Shown one piece after another: positions 1-8,004 of a stretch of DNA of 42,994 nt (its first letter is position 1; every line of letters begins with the position of its first letter). The stretch is from Akkermansia muciniphila. Its GTDB lineage: Bacteria > Verrucomicrobiota > Verrucomicrobiia > Verrucomicrobiales > DEV007. The position numbers and the translations under genes are program-made. Below the pieces are notes generated by a model, which saw only the letters and a program-made list of their open reading frames with translations, was not told the origin of the DNA and ran no database searches. The stretch covers positions 1 through 42,994 of the forward strand of contig CAMCXS010000052.1 in NCBI GenBank assembly GCA_945883495.1. Reading direction: 5' to 3'.

Positions 1-911
1 TTTCACTCCCATCAAATGGATTTGATGGAGATCGATACAAAGTGAACGACATAAATCCATCGCAGGTCGAGAGATCAAACCTGACACGCGAAGCGACCCT
101 GAACGTCTGAGTATGGGGGAAGACATCTTGCATCGGTATTTATTCGCGAACAGTATAATTCACCCTCCGGTTGCCATTAACATGTTATTGGCAACACTGT
201 GGAATTTGGGGGTGTTACCCCGCCCATTCGAGGGTGGGGGTGAGGAGGGATCATCGGAGGTGTTTGCAAGCAGGATGTACCCGGGGACGGGAGCTTGGCA
301 AGGGCTTTTGCCCATTGCTCCTGACATTCGTGACTGGGTGATTCGTGGGTTTGCGGTCCAGGTCACCAGCCCAATTGGCGAGAGACGGGCATCAGCTTGA
401 CCTTGCCCGGTGCTTCGGCTTGAAGTCTGCTGCGGACAGGCCGACTCCATCGGCATCAGCATCGGCCAAGGGCTTCATCTTGCATAGGATTGGGCCTCGG
501 AGGCGCAGGCTGCTCGCATCTTCCCGCCTGTGCGTCCCGGTCCCGCCGGGTTAGTCGGGGGGCGGCAACGGTGTTTCGATTACGATTACGATTACGAGCA
601 CCGCTTCGCTGAGCACGAGAGAAGAAACGAAGGGGCGCCAGAATCGAAAGAGAATCCGATGGGATGAGACGAAGTTGATTTTCAATCGGTGCTCGATCTC
701 GTGCTCGATAGCGACAGCAGGGTTCACAAAGGCCAGGAGGTGCCGGGGAAGGGGCTGCATCCGTTTCCTCCTGGTCGAATGGGGAGTGTTTTGCTCGTCG
801 ATCGTTCGGGCGGAGCCAGGGGTTTGAGATCGGAAACCGCGGCAGTTTCCGGCGCTCCATTTTTCGCCGCGGCCCATCGTGGGAGGATTTGGGGAAGCCC
901 GGCTTGGCTTT
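1..911. other. Stretch without a convincing gene
   Basis: No reading frame here has a recognisable domain or a good start. Visible structure includes a perfect 8-bp inverted repeat at 9-16/21-28 (CCATCAAA/TTTGATGG, 4-base loop) and three copies of CGATTA in tandem at 577-594. There are also two inverted-repeat pairs at 595-603/687-695 and 611-620/697-706. One frame across 575-665 reads FDYDYDYEHRFAEHE, which resembles the low-complexity tails of some four-helix-bundle (S23-type) proteins, but no body of such a gene is present. It may hold a decayed gene end or leader of the array that follows. Confidence 0.5.
577..597. repeat. CGATTA hexanucleotide microsatellite
   Basis: Three perfect head-to-tail copies of CGATTA followed by CGA. 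It is immediately followed by the left arms of two inverted-repeat pairs (CGAGCACCG at 595-603 with 687-695; GAGCACGAGA at 611-620 with 697-706). The two pairs interleave rather than nest. Confidence 0.7.
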
Positions 912-1139
912 AGCGGAAACGAGCCGGTTTTGCTGATGGAAAAAATCGCTTTAGCAAAAACGAGGCGTTTTTGCTGATGGAAAAAATGGCATTCGCAGAA
1001 ACGAGGCGTTTTTACTGATGGGAAAAATGGCTTTCGCAGAAACGAGGCGTTTTTACTGATGGGAAAAATGGCATTCGCAGAAACGAGGCGTTTTTGCTGA
1101 TGGGAAAAATGGCATTCGCAGAAACGAGGCGTTTTTGCA
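912..1139. repeat. Tandem array 1: six hairpins with exact 41-bp period
   Basis: The motif ACGAG recurs with its C at 920, 961, 1002, 1043, 1084 and 1125, exactly 41 bp apart each time. Each unit holds an inverted repeat around a 3-base loop. The second copy (953-962/966-975) is a perfect 10-bp stem, AGCAAAAACG/CGTTTTTGCT, with loop AGG; the others keep 7-9 pairs with G-T wobbles. The part between hairpins (TGATGG, AAAAAT, GGCATTCGC) is also conserved, so this is not a CRISPR array. The first unit is the most diverged. A separate perfect inverted repeat, TGCAATT/AATTGCA (1136-1142/1148-1154), closes the array. The DUF6261-like gene starts 180 bp further on. Confidence 0.95.
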
Positions 1140-1319
1140 ATTTCCACAATTGCATTCTCACGGCCGGGAGGAGTTTGCTGGTGGCCAAATCCGTTCGGTG
1201 AAAAATCTCCTTGAAACCAGTTGCATTGGTGTGATTTCGCGGAATTGATAATCAGGAATTCCAAAAGAATTATCCGCCACGCCGAACGTATCCATCGTGT
1301 TTGCCACCCAACCTGCCCT

Positions 1320-2336
1320 ATGATCACCATCGACTTTGCTTCCTTCCTCCCGCCGCGGCCTGCGCGCGGCGTCACGACGGCTCAGTTTGTGGATGCCGGG
1401 GACCGCATCGCCGCCGTGCTGCTCGATCCCAAAGATGGCTTGCCCTCCCATGAGACGGGGCTGCGGGAGATGGTGACAGACGTGGAGGCGGGCATTCGGC
1501 ACTTGGATACGCGCTTGGGAGCCGTGCGCTCCAGCGCGTTCACGGTCCAGAAGAAGGTGGCCCATGAGAATCGTTTAAAGTGCTTTGCCGCTCTGCGTGG
1601 CGGGGCCAACGGGATCGTGACCGATCCGGATCCGCAAACGGCGGCGGCAAAGCGGGCGGCGGCCGCGGTGGTGCTGGAGCCCGTGGCCCGGCTCGGTGCG
1701 GCGCTTCGGGACAAGACCCGGGCGGAAGCAAGCACGGCGCTGCGGCTGGTTTTTAAGGAGTGTGACAAGCCGGAAATCCAGTCGGCGCTTCAGGAGACGG
1801 AGTTGTCGCGATTCTATGGGCTGCTTAAGGCTGCTCACCAAGAGTATATGCAAGTCCTGCGCGAAGAAGGACAGCAGGGGGCGGATGGAGAGTCCGCCGA
1901 GGATACCGAGTCCGATGCCAAATCCCCGGGGAATGAGCGGCAGGAAACGGCGAAATCGAAGCCTGGGAATGCCAATGAGGCTGCGCAGGCACCTGCGGCG
2001 GATGGAACGACCACGCAGCGGCAGTTGAAGGATGGCATCGTGGAGCTATTGGACGTGATCTTTCATGACATGACCTACCACGCGGCGAAAGGGCGGGAGC
2101 CATATCGCCACCTGCTGGCGCGTTGCCGGGACATCGTTCTGGAAATCAATAGCCACGCCAAGCTGCGGGTGACCCGGGCCAAAACAGCGGCGGCGAAAAA
2201 GGCTGCCGCGACCGGCGGCCATGCCCGGACGGAACGGGCTGGCGAGGCCCAAGCGGCCGCGCCGGAAAAGCTGGAGCGCGGAAACAGCCCGGGCGTTCCG
2301 CAGGTATCGTCGAACGGTGCGGGATTGTCCTCTTGA
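1320..2336 (+). CDS. DUF6261-like protein, copy 1, with basic Ala/Lys tail
   Basis: 338 residues from the ATG at 1320; the frame is open upstream to about 1221 but no ribosome-binding site favours either start. Sequence shows a helical N-terminal part rich in charged heptads with ENRLKCFAALRGG near residue 87, an acidic low-complexity insert (about 180-235), then a second helical part. The tail is lysine/alanine rich (AKTAAAKKAAA) and looks like nucleic-acid-binding tails. The pattern of an N-terminal helical block, a conserved D/E-N-R-x-x-F-x-x-L segment and a C-terminal LK-x-x-I-x-x-LL segment matches the second gene at 35194 and, from memory, the uncharacterised DUF6261 family. Its function is unknown. 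It lies next to 41-bp array 1. Confidence 0.75.
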   Translation: MITIDFASFLPPRPARGVTTAQFVDAGDRIAAVLLDPKDGLPSHETGLREMVTDVEAGIRHLDTRLGAVRSSAFTVQKKVAHENRLKCFAALRGGANGIVTDPDPQTAAAKRAAAAVVLEPVARLGAALRDKTRAEASTALRLVFKECDKPEIQSALQETELSRFYGLLKAAHQEYMQVLREEGQQGADGESAEDTESDAKSPGNERQETAKSKPGNANEAAQAPAADGTTTQRQLKDGIVELLDVIFHDMTYHAAKGREPYRHLLARCRDIVLEINSHAKLRVTRAKTAAAKKAAATGGHARTERAGEAQAAAPEKLERGNSPGVPQVSSNGAGLSS

Positions 2337-2352
2337 TCGGCCACGCCGCAAG

Positions 2353-2376
2353 CGGCGCGGCTACGGTGCCGCGCCG
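2353..2376. terminator. Hairpin between convergent genes
   Basis: A 9-bp GC-rich stem (2353-2361 with 2368-2376, loop TACGGT) lies between the stop of the DUF6261-like gene and the stop of the facing membrane-protein gene. There is no T-tract, so it may be a bidirectional or Rho-assisted terminator. A smaller stem GCCGC/GCGGC overlaps its left side. Confidence 0.4.
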
Positions 2377-2390
2377 GGCCGGTCGCCAAC

Positions 2391-2954
2391 TCAGCTCTTG
2401 ACGGCCGGCACGGCTTTCTTTAGCCGGATGATCGTTACGCAAGCTACGATCAGGCCGATGGCTCCGCCTAGGTAGCTGCCATTGTGGATGTAACCCGTTT
2501 GGACGAAGGCAGGCACGTCGCGGATGCCGAGTAGGTCCGCGTAGCTATCCCAATCCGCGTTCCTGGCCGCCGGGCGCGAGCCAAGCGCGGCACCGGCTAT
2601 CGCCGCCAGGGCGCTACCGGCGAAGGTGATGGCAAAGCCCCAGAGCGTGATACGCCAAGCGTCGGTTGCAGGCCAAGCAGGGACAGTCAACCTGGCGAGA
2701 AACCAGGCCGAGAAAACACCTACCCACCATGAGGCAAGCCATCCGATCACGCTGGCGAAGACTCGCGGAGGAAAGCCGCAGTCCGCCCATGCGAACTGTT
2801 CAAACTTCATGTGGGTGAAATATTCGGGCGAGATCGAATAGGTGATTTGGTCGTGAATCACTCCGTAGCTGCCTGCGATCACCCCGCCGAGTCCTGCCAT
2901 TTTTAGCATGCGCGGAAGCAGGCGCAGGTCGAAATCCGGATACAGCAGATTCAC
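2391..2954 (-). CDS. Four-helix membrane protein of unknown function
   Basis: 187 residues. Hydrophobic segments lie at about residues 18-33, 65-88, 103-125 and 160-178, so it is an inner-membrane protein. The stretch HDQITYSISPEYFTHMKF (34-51) looks like the signature of a conserved uncharacterised family that I recall from Verrucomicrobia and Planctomycetes; I cannot name the family. Start is the ATG at 2954. It converges on the DUF6261-like gene and has no obvious partner; the next gene on the same strand is CsbD, 55 bp upstream. Confidence 0.7.
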   Translation of the reverse strand: MNLLYPDFDLRLLPRMLKMAGLGGVIAGSYGVIHDQITYSISPEYFTHMKFEQFAWADCGFPPRVFASVIGWLASWWVGVFSAWFLARLTVPAWPATDAWRITLWGFAITFAGSALAAIAGAALGSRPAARNADWDSYADLLGIRDVPAFVQTGYIHNGSYLGGAIGLIVACVTIIRLKKAVPAVKS

Positions 2955-3009
2955 CCATGCAGGCTATCTGATAGCCCACCTATGTGCATACAAATAAGCA
3001 GGGGTTGCG

Positions 3010-3195
3010 TCAGTTTTTCCGGAGAAATTCCTGAATCTTCTCCCTGCTTTCTCCGGTGCGGCGCTGAATTCGGCCCACGAGTTCTTCTTCTTTCCCTTCC
3101 TCGAACAGGAGGTCGTCTTCGGTGAGCTGCGCCCAGCGCTGTTTGAGGGCGCCGCGGATGCTGTTCCAATTCCCTTTGATCGTCAGTTTGTTCAT
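3010..3195 (-). CDS. CsbD-family stress protein
   Basis: 61 residues from the ATG at 3195, which has an AGGGAA ribosome-binding site 5 bases upstream. The protein begins MNKLTIKGNWN and continues with IRGALKQRWAQLTEDDL, the hallmark pattern of CsbD (small cytosolic proteins induced in general stress responses, YjbJ in E. coli). The longer open frame upstream to 3408 is not believed. It is divergent from the DUF883 gene at 3407, sharing a 211-bp control region, and this neighbourhood (CsbD, DUF883, YciF, DUF1328, Ku) is typical of stress clusters. Confidence 0.9.
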   Translation of the reverse strand: MNKLTIKGNWNSIRGALKQRWAQLTEDDLLFEEGKEEELVGRIQRRTGESREKIQEFLRKN

Positions 3196-3406
3196 AGCGT
3201 TCCCTGCTGACGGAGCAACGCCTGTGCCAACAACCCACGCCGAGTGGGTGGGGCGGGCGGCTCGTGCAGGTTGCGCGGATGTGGAGGCGCCAGTGTGCGG
3301 AATGCAGTGACGGTGCGGGCCACGGAGAGGTGGCGAGCGGAGGCGGCGCGGTGGCACATGCATTGCTTGAGAGAGGTCGTCAACATCATCAGCGACATCA
3401 TTGAAC

Positions 3407-3676
3407 ATGGATCCACAACCGTTTCAGCCAGAGGTACAGAGTAGTCTTGAAGCCGCCAAGGTCCATGCCCGGGAGGCAGCGGACGAATTGCGCCAGGCCG
3501 CCGAGCAGAAGATCGTGGCCTTGCGTCAGGTGGCTGGGGCCCGGGCTCGGCATTTGCGCAACACGGCCGAGGATTCCATCTCCACGATGGAGAGTTATGT
3601 CCGGACCCATCCATCGAAATCGGTGCTGGTCTCTCTCGGGGTAGGCATCTTCCTGGGGGCGTTGTGGCAGCGCTGA
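3407..3676 (+). CDS. DUF883-type membrane-anchored small protein (ElaB/YqjD-like), copy 1
   Basis: 89 residues. An amphipathic, alanine/charge-rich helix occupies residues 10-55, followed by the family pattern YVRTHPSKSVLVSLGVGIFLG with a single C-terminal membrane anchor. Proteins of this type (ElaB, YqjD) sit in the inner membrane and have been linked to ribosome association in stationary phase. The in-frame TTG two codons upstream is possible but ATG is preferred. The next gene encodes a twin of the same length. Confidence 0.85.
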   Translation: MDPQPFQPEVQSSLEAAKVHAREAADELRQAAEQKIVALRQVAGARARHLRNTAEDSISTMESYVRTHPSKSVLVSLGVGIFLGALWQR

Positions 3677-3867
3677 GCCGCCGAATCATGGCAGACCGGG
3701 GCACGGAAAGGCGATTGGCGCGAATGCCATTCACTGAGGCTCTGGCTGAGGTCGTGCTGGGGCTGCTGAGAGTCTACTTTTTGGAGATATCTAGACGGCT
3801 GGCTTCCCGGGTCATCGAGCGGGGAGTTCAGACGATGTTTCGAACCGAACAAGACGAAGAGAAAGAC

Positions 3868-4137
3868 ATGAGTGCAATCATCAATCGCGAAGACATTTCT
3901 AAGAGCGTGGCCGGGATCGGTCAAAATAGCCGGATGGCGGCATTGAAGGTGCGGCAAGCGTTTCGAAGCGCCGTCAAGGATATCAGGAAGTCGGCCGGGG
4001 CGCACTCTCATGAATTCAGCACCGCGACCAAAGGGTCGGTCGAGAACGTAGAACGTTATGTAAGAAAGAACCCCCTCAGGGCTCTGTTGATCTCGCTTGG
4101 CGTGGGACTTTGTGTTGGCGCGTTTGTGCGCAAGTAG
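3868..4137 (+). CDS. DUF883-type membrane-anchored small protein, copy 2
   Basis: From the ATG at 3868 the protein is 89 residues, the same length as its neighbour. It ends in the matching anchor pattern YVRKNPLRALLISLGVGL. The frame stays open upstream to 3664 (157 residues), through a moderately protein-like stretch (EALAEVVLGLLRVYFLEISRRL); the gene could therefore be an N-terminal fusion starting at 3664, 3688 or 3724. No start has a strong ribosome-binding site. I prefer 3868 because of the exact length match with copy 1. The stop lies 3 bases from the stop of the facing gene. Confidence 0.65.
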   Translation: MSAIINREDISKSVAGIGQNSRMAALKVRQAFRSAVKDIRKSAGAHSHEFSTATKGSVENVERYVRKNPLRALLISLGVGLCVGAFVRK

Positions 4138-4140
4138 CGG

Positions 4141-5211
4141 CTATGTATTAAGAATTAGCAAGAGAGGCCCCAGCGTAAACCAAAGGATATGGGTCAGGGC
4201 CGCAAAGAGCAGTAGATCCATTCTCCGGCAGTTACCCCCGGTGACGGCGAAATGCCCAAGTCCACCCAACAGCATCACGGTGTGGAGTGCGGCTGGGAGC
4301 AGAATGGGGGCGGCGGCCAACAGGCGTCTCGCGGCTTGCTGGAGTTGGGCCGGGAAGAGTTCTCGATTCACCAAGACACGTGATCCCCCGGTGAACGGGC
4401 CGGCATTGAGATTGCGCTGATCCGTCGTGAGATCATGGACTTCGTTGAGAAACACGGAGGCGATGGCGATGAAGCCAAGCGCCAGGAAACCAGCGAAGAG
4501 AGTCGGCCAAGCCGGGCTGGCTCCTGAAAACTGGATGGCGGCGGCCACTCCTAAGCCGTAGCTGCAGATGGTCATTCCTTGAAACGGCAAGCGCATGGCT
4601 CGGACCCACGGCAACGTCTTGCTCTTCGGTTTGCTTGCATCGCGCTCACCGAGTTGGCCAAGGCGTCGCAGGACCTCATGGCGTTGCGGGCCACTGAGAT
4701 GCTTCACGCGGCAGACGCGCTCCGTCCGCACCGGTTTGATTCCGCAGAAACCCAAGATGCCTCGGGATATCGCCAGTTCTCCCGGTCGGCCATAGATCCA
4801 TCGGTAGATCCAGTCTGGGGTGTCCATGGTGGTGATAAGGCGCGCCGATCTCTGGGCAAGGAGCGGGCGATATCCCGACGGAGATCTCTCGTCTACATAA
4901 AAGGCGTAGCCTGGGACGAGAGCCCGGTCGAAAAAGCCTTTCAATAAAGCAGGCATCGTCACCCACCAAGTAGGGAATACAAATACCAGATGATCCGCCC
5001 ACGAGAAGAGACGCTGGGCTTCACGGAGGGCTGGTTCCAGAGGTTGATCCCGTGGTGATGACTCGTGAAGAATGGGGTCAAACTCAAATCCGTCGATCCA
5101 AAACAGTTTCACCTCGGCTCCCGCTGAGGCTGCTCCATCTTGGTAGGCATCGGCCAAGGCGCGGCAGAAGGAGTCCTCGCGTGGGTGGGCTAGGAATATA
5201 GCAATTCTCAT
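4141..5211 (-). CDS. NAD(P)H:quinone oxidoreductase domain fused to half of a UbiA-like prenyltransferase
   Basis: 356 residues. Residues 1-175 are a flavodoxin-fold NAD(P)H dehydrogenase (quinone) domain: IAIFLAHP at the N terminus, then FVFPTWWVTMPALLKGFFDR (78-96), the flavin-site signature of the KefF/YwrO/NQO family. Residues 200-356 resemble the N-terminal half of UbiA/MenA prenyltransferases, with NEVHD (256-260) in place of NDxxD, followed by PFTGGSRVL (272-280). The second aspartate motif and the last helices are absent, because the frame ends 3 bases from the stop of the DUF883 gene. The quinone theme is shared by both parts, but prenyl transfer is doubtful. Confidence 0.8.
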   Translation of the reverse strand: MRIAIFLAHPREDSFCRALADAYQDGAASAGAEVKLFWIDGFEFDPILHESSPRDQPLEPALREAQRLFSWADHLVFVFPTWWVTMPALLKGFFDRALVPGYAFYVDERSPSGYRPLLAQRSARLITTMDTPDWIYRWIYGRPGELAISRGILGFCGIKPVRTERVCRVKHLSGPQRHEVLRRLGQLGERDASKPKSKTLPWVRAMRLPFQGMTICSYGLGVAAAIQFSGASPAWPTLFAGFLALGFIAIASVFLNEVHDLTTDQRNLNAGPFTGGSRVLVNRELFPAQLQQAARRLLAAAPILLPAALHTVMLLGGLGHFAVTGGNCRRMDLLLFAALTHILWFTLGPLLLILNT

Positions 5212-5365
5212 CCGGAGTGAACCAGACTAGACGGCCGAGGTTTCGCCACCAGGGGTTTCCCGTAGATAGGGATCAGGGAGTGGCGGGGCGTGCAGAACGC
5301 AGTCTCCTCTTTCCGGCGCTACGGGCAAAGGTGAGGGCACGAATGCTGCTATCCAATGAAGTGGA

Positions 5366-6289
5366 ATGAGCAGCCAACGCAACGGCGGAGCGGTTCTCTT
5401 GATCAATGAGAACGCTGGGGGCGTGGCCCGTGCCGCCAAAGAGGAATGGGCCGCTCAAGTGGCCGATCGGCTCGACTCTGCTGGCTGGAAGGTGAACGTA
5501 TGCAGCGTCGCTGCGTCCGGTATCCATCAAGAGCTGCATCGTGCCGTGGCGGCTGCGCCAGAAGCCTTGATCGTTGGGGGAGGGGACGGGACAATCCTCT
5601 CCGCGGTGTCCGCGATTGGGGAAAGAGGCATCCCTTTGGGAATCATCCCGATGGGCACGTTTAACTCTCTGGCCCGTGATCTGCACATTCCTCCGCAATG
5701 GGAGGGCGCCGTGGATGTCATCGCGCAGCGGCAGATCCGGGTAATCGATGTCGCCATGGTGAACAATCGACCGTTCATGTCTCTCTGTGTCATTGGGTTT
5801 CTGGCGACGCCCGAGTGTTCCGAGGGAGAGGGTCGGCCTTGGTGGTGGAAAGCGATGCGGAATCTGCGCTTGGCGGTGTCTGGCTATGCTCGCTATCCAG
5901 CGATGCATTTGCGGGTGGAAACGGAGACGACCACAGGCTTCCTCAAGACACGTCTAGTGGCCGTAGCAAACAATTCGTTCCAGGATGAATCTGGTCTAAA
6001 GGTGCCGCTGCGTCAGGAGGTGGATTCTGGCCGATTGACGATCTATTTATCCAAGCACTCTTCCCAGCTCGAAGTGATGAGAGCGGGACTGGCATTTCTG
6101 ATGGGGCGGCTGAGCGATGATCCCAACTTGACGATTCTGAGCGCAAGATCGGCGGCGATCTCGGCGCGTTGGCGAAGACATCTGGCGATCACTTTAGACG
6201 GCGAGGTGGTCAGAGAAGCCATGCCTTTACGGTTCCGGATGCACCCGAAGCAACTGCGGGTCTTCTCGGGAGGGACCCAACAAATCTAG
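5366..6289 (+). CDS. Diacylglycerol/lipid kinase family protein
   Basis: 307 residues. The nucleotide-binding motif GGGDGT is at 71-76 and GTFNSLARDL at 97-106, both diagnostic of the DagK/YegS lipid kinase fold. The C-terminal beta domain ends with ITLDGE, as usual for the family. It probably phosphorylates diacylglycerol or a related lipid at the inner membrane; the substrate cannot be read from sequence. The metallophosphoesterase follows after 3 bases and Ku then overlaps that gene, so the four genes from here to LigD appear to form one transcript. Confidence 0.88.
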   Translation: MSSQRNGGAVLLINENAGGVARAAKEEWAAQVADRLDSAGWKVNVCSVAASGIHQELHRAVAAAPEALIVGGGDGTILSAVSAIGERGIPLGIIPMGTFNSLARDLHIPPQWEGAVDVIAQRQIRVIDVAMVNNRPFMSLCVIGFLATPECSEGEGRPWWWKAMRNLRLAVSGYARYPAMHLRVETETTTGFLKTRLVAVANNSFQDESGLKVPLRQEVDSGRLTIYLSKHSSQLEVMRAGLAFLMGRLSDDPNLTILSARSAAISARWRRHLAITLDGEVVREAMPLRFRMHPKQLRVFSGGTQQI

Positions 6290-6292
6290 CTG

Positions 6293-7132
6293 GTGACGAC
6301 ATTCGCCCATCTTTCGGATCTGCATTTTGGGAGGCTGCACGGAGAGGCGGCGGATGCTCTGCTTGGCGATCTTTGGACAAAGAATCCCGATCTCATTGTC
6401 GTCAGTGGCGATCTGACGCAGACGGCTGGAGGGCGGGAGTTTGAAGCTGCGCGGGAGTATTTGAGGCAGATGCCCAAGCATCCCGTGGTGGTGCCTGGAA
6501 ATCACGATCTGCCGGCGTGGAATCTGGTGGAGCGCTTTACGGCGCCAACCTGGAGATTTCGCAGATATATTGAGCCGGAGCGCTTTCCGTTGCAGGAGAC
6601 GGAGGACGTTGTCGTGCTGGGAATCAATTCGACTAGGCCGCACGGATGGTATTGGGACTGGGGGCGAGGGAGAATCAATCTGACCCAGATCGGCCATATT
6701 CGGAGAGTGTTCGCGCGTCGTCTCGAGAGCAAGCTCTGCGTTGTGGCAGCCCATCACCCCTTCCTGCGTCCTCCCCAGGAAAAGCGTCATCTAGTCCATG
6801 GCCCGCGCGATTTGATGCGCCTGCTGGCGGACTGCGGCGTGGACTTGCTGCTCGCGGGACATTTCCACAAGGTGCACACGGAGTTGGCGGCGACTCGGCA
6901 CCCCAGTACCCCGCGGATTGTGGTGGCTCAGGCTTCGACCTCTACCTCGTATCGCTTCCGGGCGGAGCCAAATGCTTACAATTGGTTCGAGTATGACCGT
7001 GGGCGGCTGCACGTGGTCGTGCATACATGGCAAGATGGTCAGTTTGCCGCTGCCTCGGAGAAGACTTACGTCAATTGGCATGGGCACTGGGAGCACGAAA
7101 CCCCTAAAGCGCGGGAAACCCATGGCACGTAG
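6293..7132 (+). CDS. Calcineurin-like metallophosphoesterase
   Basis: 279 residues with a GTG start 3 bases after the kinase stop; GGGAGGG about 14 bases upstream may serve as ribosome-binding site. All metal-binding motifs are visible: HLSDLHFG (6-13), SGDLT (38-42), GNHD (69-72), AHHPF (153-157) and GHFHKVH (189-195). The protein is cytosolic (no signal peptide). Its substrate is unknown; position before Ku and LigD suggests a nucleic-acid end-processing or nucleotide role, but pairing with a lipid kinase would equally fit a lipid phosphatase. Confidence 0.88.
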   Translation: MTTFAHLSDLHFGRLHGEAADALLGDLWTKNPDLIVVSGDLTQTAGGREFEAAREYLRQMPKHPVVVPGNHDLPAWNLVERFTAPTWRFRRYIEPERFPLQETEDVVVLGINSTRPHGWYWDWGRGRINLTQIGHIRRVFARRLESKLCVVAAHHPFLRPPQEKRHLVHGPRDLMRLLADCGVDLLLAGHFHKVHTELAATRHPSTPRIVVAQASTSTSYRFRAEPNAYNWFEYDRGRLHVVVHTWQDGQFAAASEKTYVNWHGHWEHETPKARETHGT

Positions 7133-7997
7133 TATCTGGAAAGGATCGATCAGTTTCGGACTGGTAAATATTCCGGTGGAACTTCATTCCGGAGAAATCC
7201 GGGAAGAGATCGGGCTGCATCTTTTGGATCAGCGGGATCACAATCGAATTCGCTACCATCGAGTAAATCAGGAGACTGGCGAATCCGTGCCATGGGATTC
7301 GATCGTACGTGGCTACGAGTATGAAAGCGGCAAATATGTCATTCTCTCGGATGAGGAGCTTGCCGAAGTGAAAGCAGAAGTCACGAAGACGGTTGAGATT
7401 GAGGACTTCGTGGATATTCAAGAGGTTGAGCCGGTCTACTTTGATAAGCCATATTACCTCGTGCCGCAGAAGCAGCCGCGCAGTTCCTTCAAGAGCTATG
7501 CCTTACTGCGGGAAACGCTCCGGCGCACTGGCAAAGCCGGGATTGCGCGAGTGGTCATTCGCAGCCGGGAGTATCTTTGTGCGGTCATGGTCCGCAAACG
7601 CATGATGATTCTGAATCTGCTTCGCTTTGCCGCCGAGCTCCGGCCGGATGCGGAGTATGAGCTTCCGGCGGACGATTTGGAAGCGCTGAGGGTGTCACCC
7701 CGGGAGGTCCAAATGGCGATGCAGTTGGTTGAGGCAATGTCCAGTTCCTGGGAGCCCGAGCGGTATCAAGATACCTACCGGGAGGCGTTGCTGGCGTGGA
7801 TTGATGAGAAAATTGAAAAACAACAGTTTGAAGCGGCTCCAGGGAAGACCGCCGCCACCGCGAAGAAAGCCGAGCCGAAGGTGGTCGATCTGATGGAGTA
7901 TCTGAAGCGGAGCGTCGAGGAGGCCACCAAAGAGCGCAAAGGCGGGGATACAGAGAAGATTGCGAAGTCGCGTGGAGGACGGCGCAAGACCGGATAA
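7122..7997 (+). CDS. ku: Ku protein, NHEJ DNA-end binding
   Basis: 291 residues, start ATG at 7122, overlapping the upstream gene by 11 bases. The N terminus ARSIWKGSISFGLVNIPVEL and later YLVPQKQ are diagnostic of bacterial Ku. Ku homodimers bind broken DNA ends and recruit LigD. The core occupies about residues 1-250; the C-terminal tail (from about 245) is lysine/alanine rich, as in other bacterial Ku proteins that use it for DNA binding and LigD recruitment. LigD follows directly. Confidence 0.96.
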   Translation: MARSIWKGSISFGLVNIPVELHSGEIREEIGLHLLDQRDHNRIRYHRVNQETGESVPWDSIVRGYEYESGKYVILSDEELAEVKAEVTKTVEIEDFVDIQEVEPVYFDKPYYLVPQKQPRSSFKSYALLRETLRRTGKAGIARVVIRSREYLCAVMVRKRMMILNLLRFAAELRPDAEYELPADDLEALRVSPREVQMAMQLVEAMSSSWEPERYQDTYREALLAWIDEKIEKQQFEAAPGKTAATAKKAEPKVVDLMEYLKRSVEEATKERKGGDTEKIAKSRGGRRKTG

Positions 7998-8004
7998 GCA
8001 GGCG

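Noticed and set aside
113-400. 95-residue plus-strand frame
   Set aside because: No domain, no ribosome-binding site and no likely partner; probably chance.
912-1139. CRISPR array
   Set aside because: There are no variable spacers; the whole 41-bp unit is repeated, and no cas genes are nearby.
551-1375. Long minus-strand open frame through array 1
   Set aside because: The 41-bp unit happens to lack stop codons on this strand, so a frame opens by repetition; the translation has no domain and the unit length is not a multiple of three.
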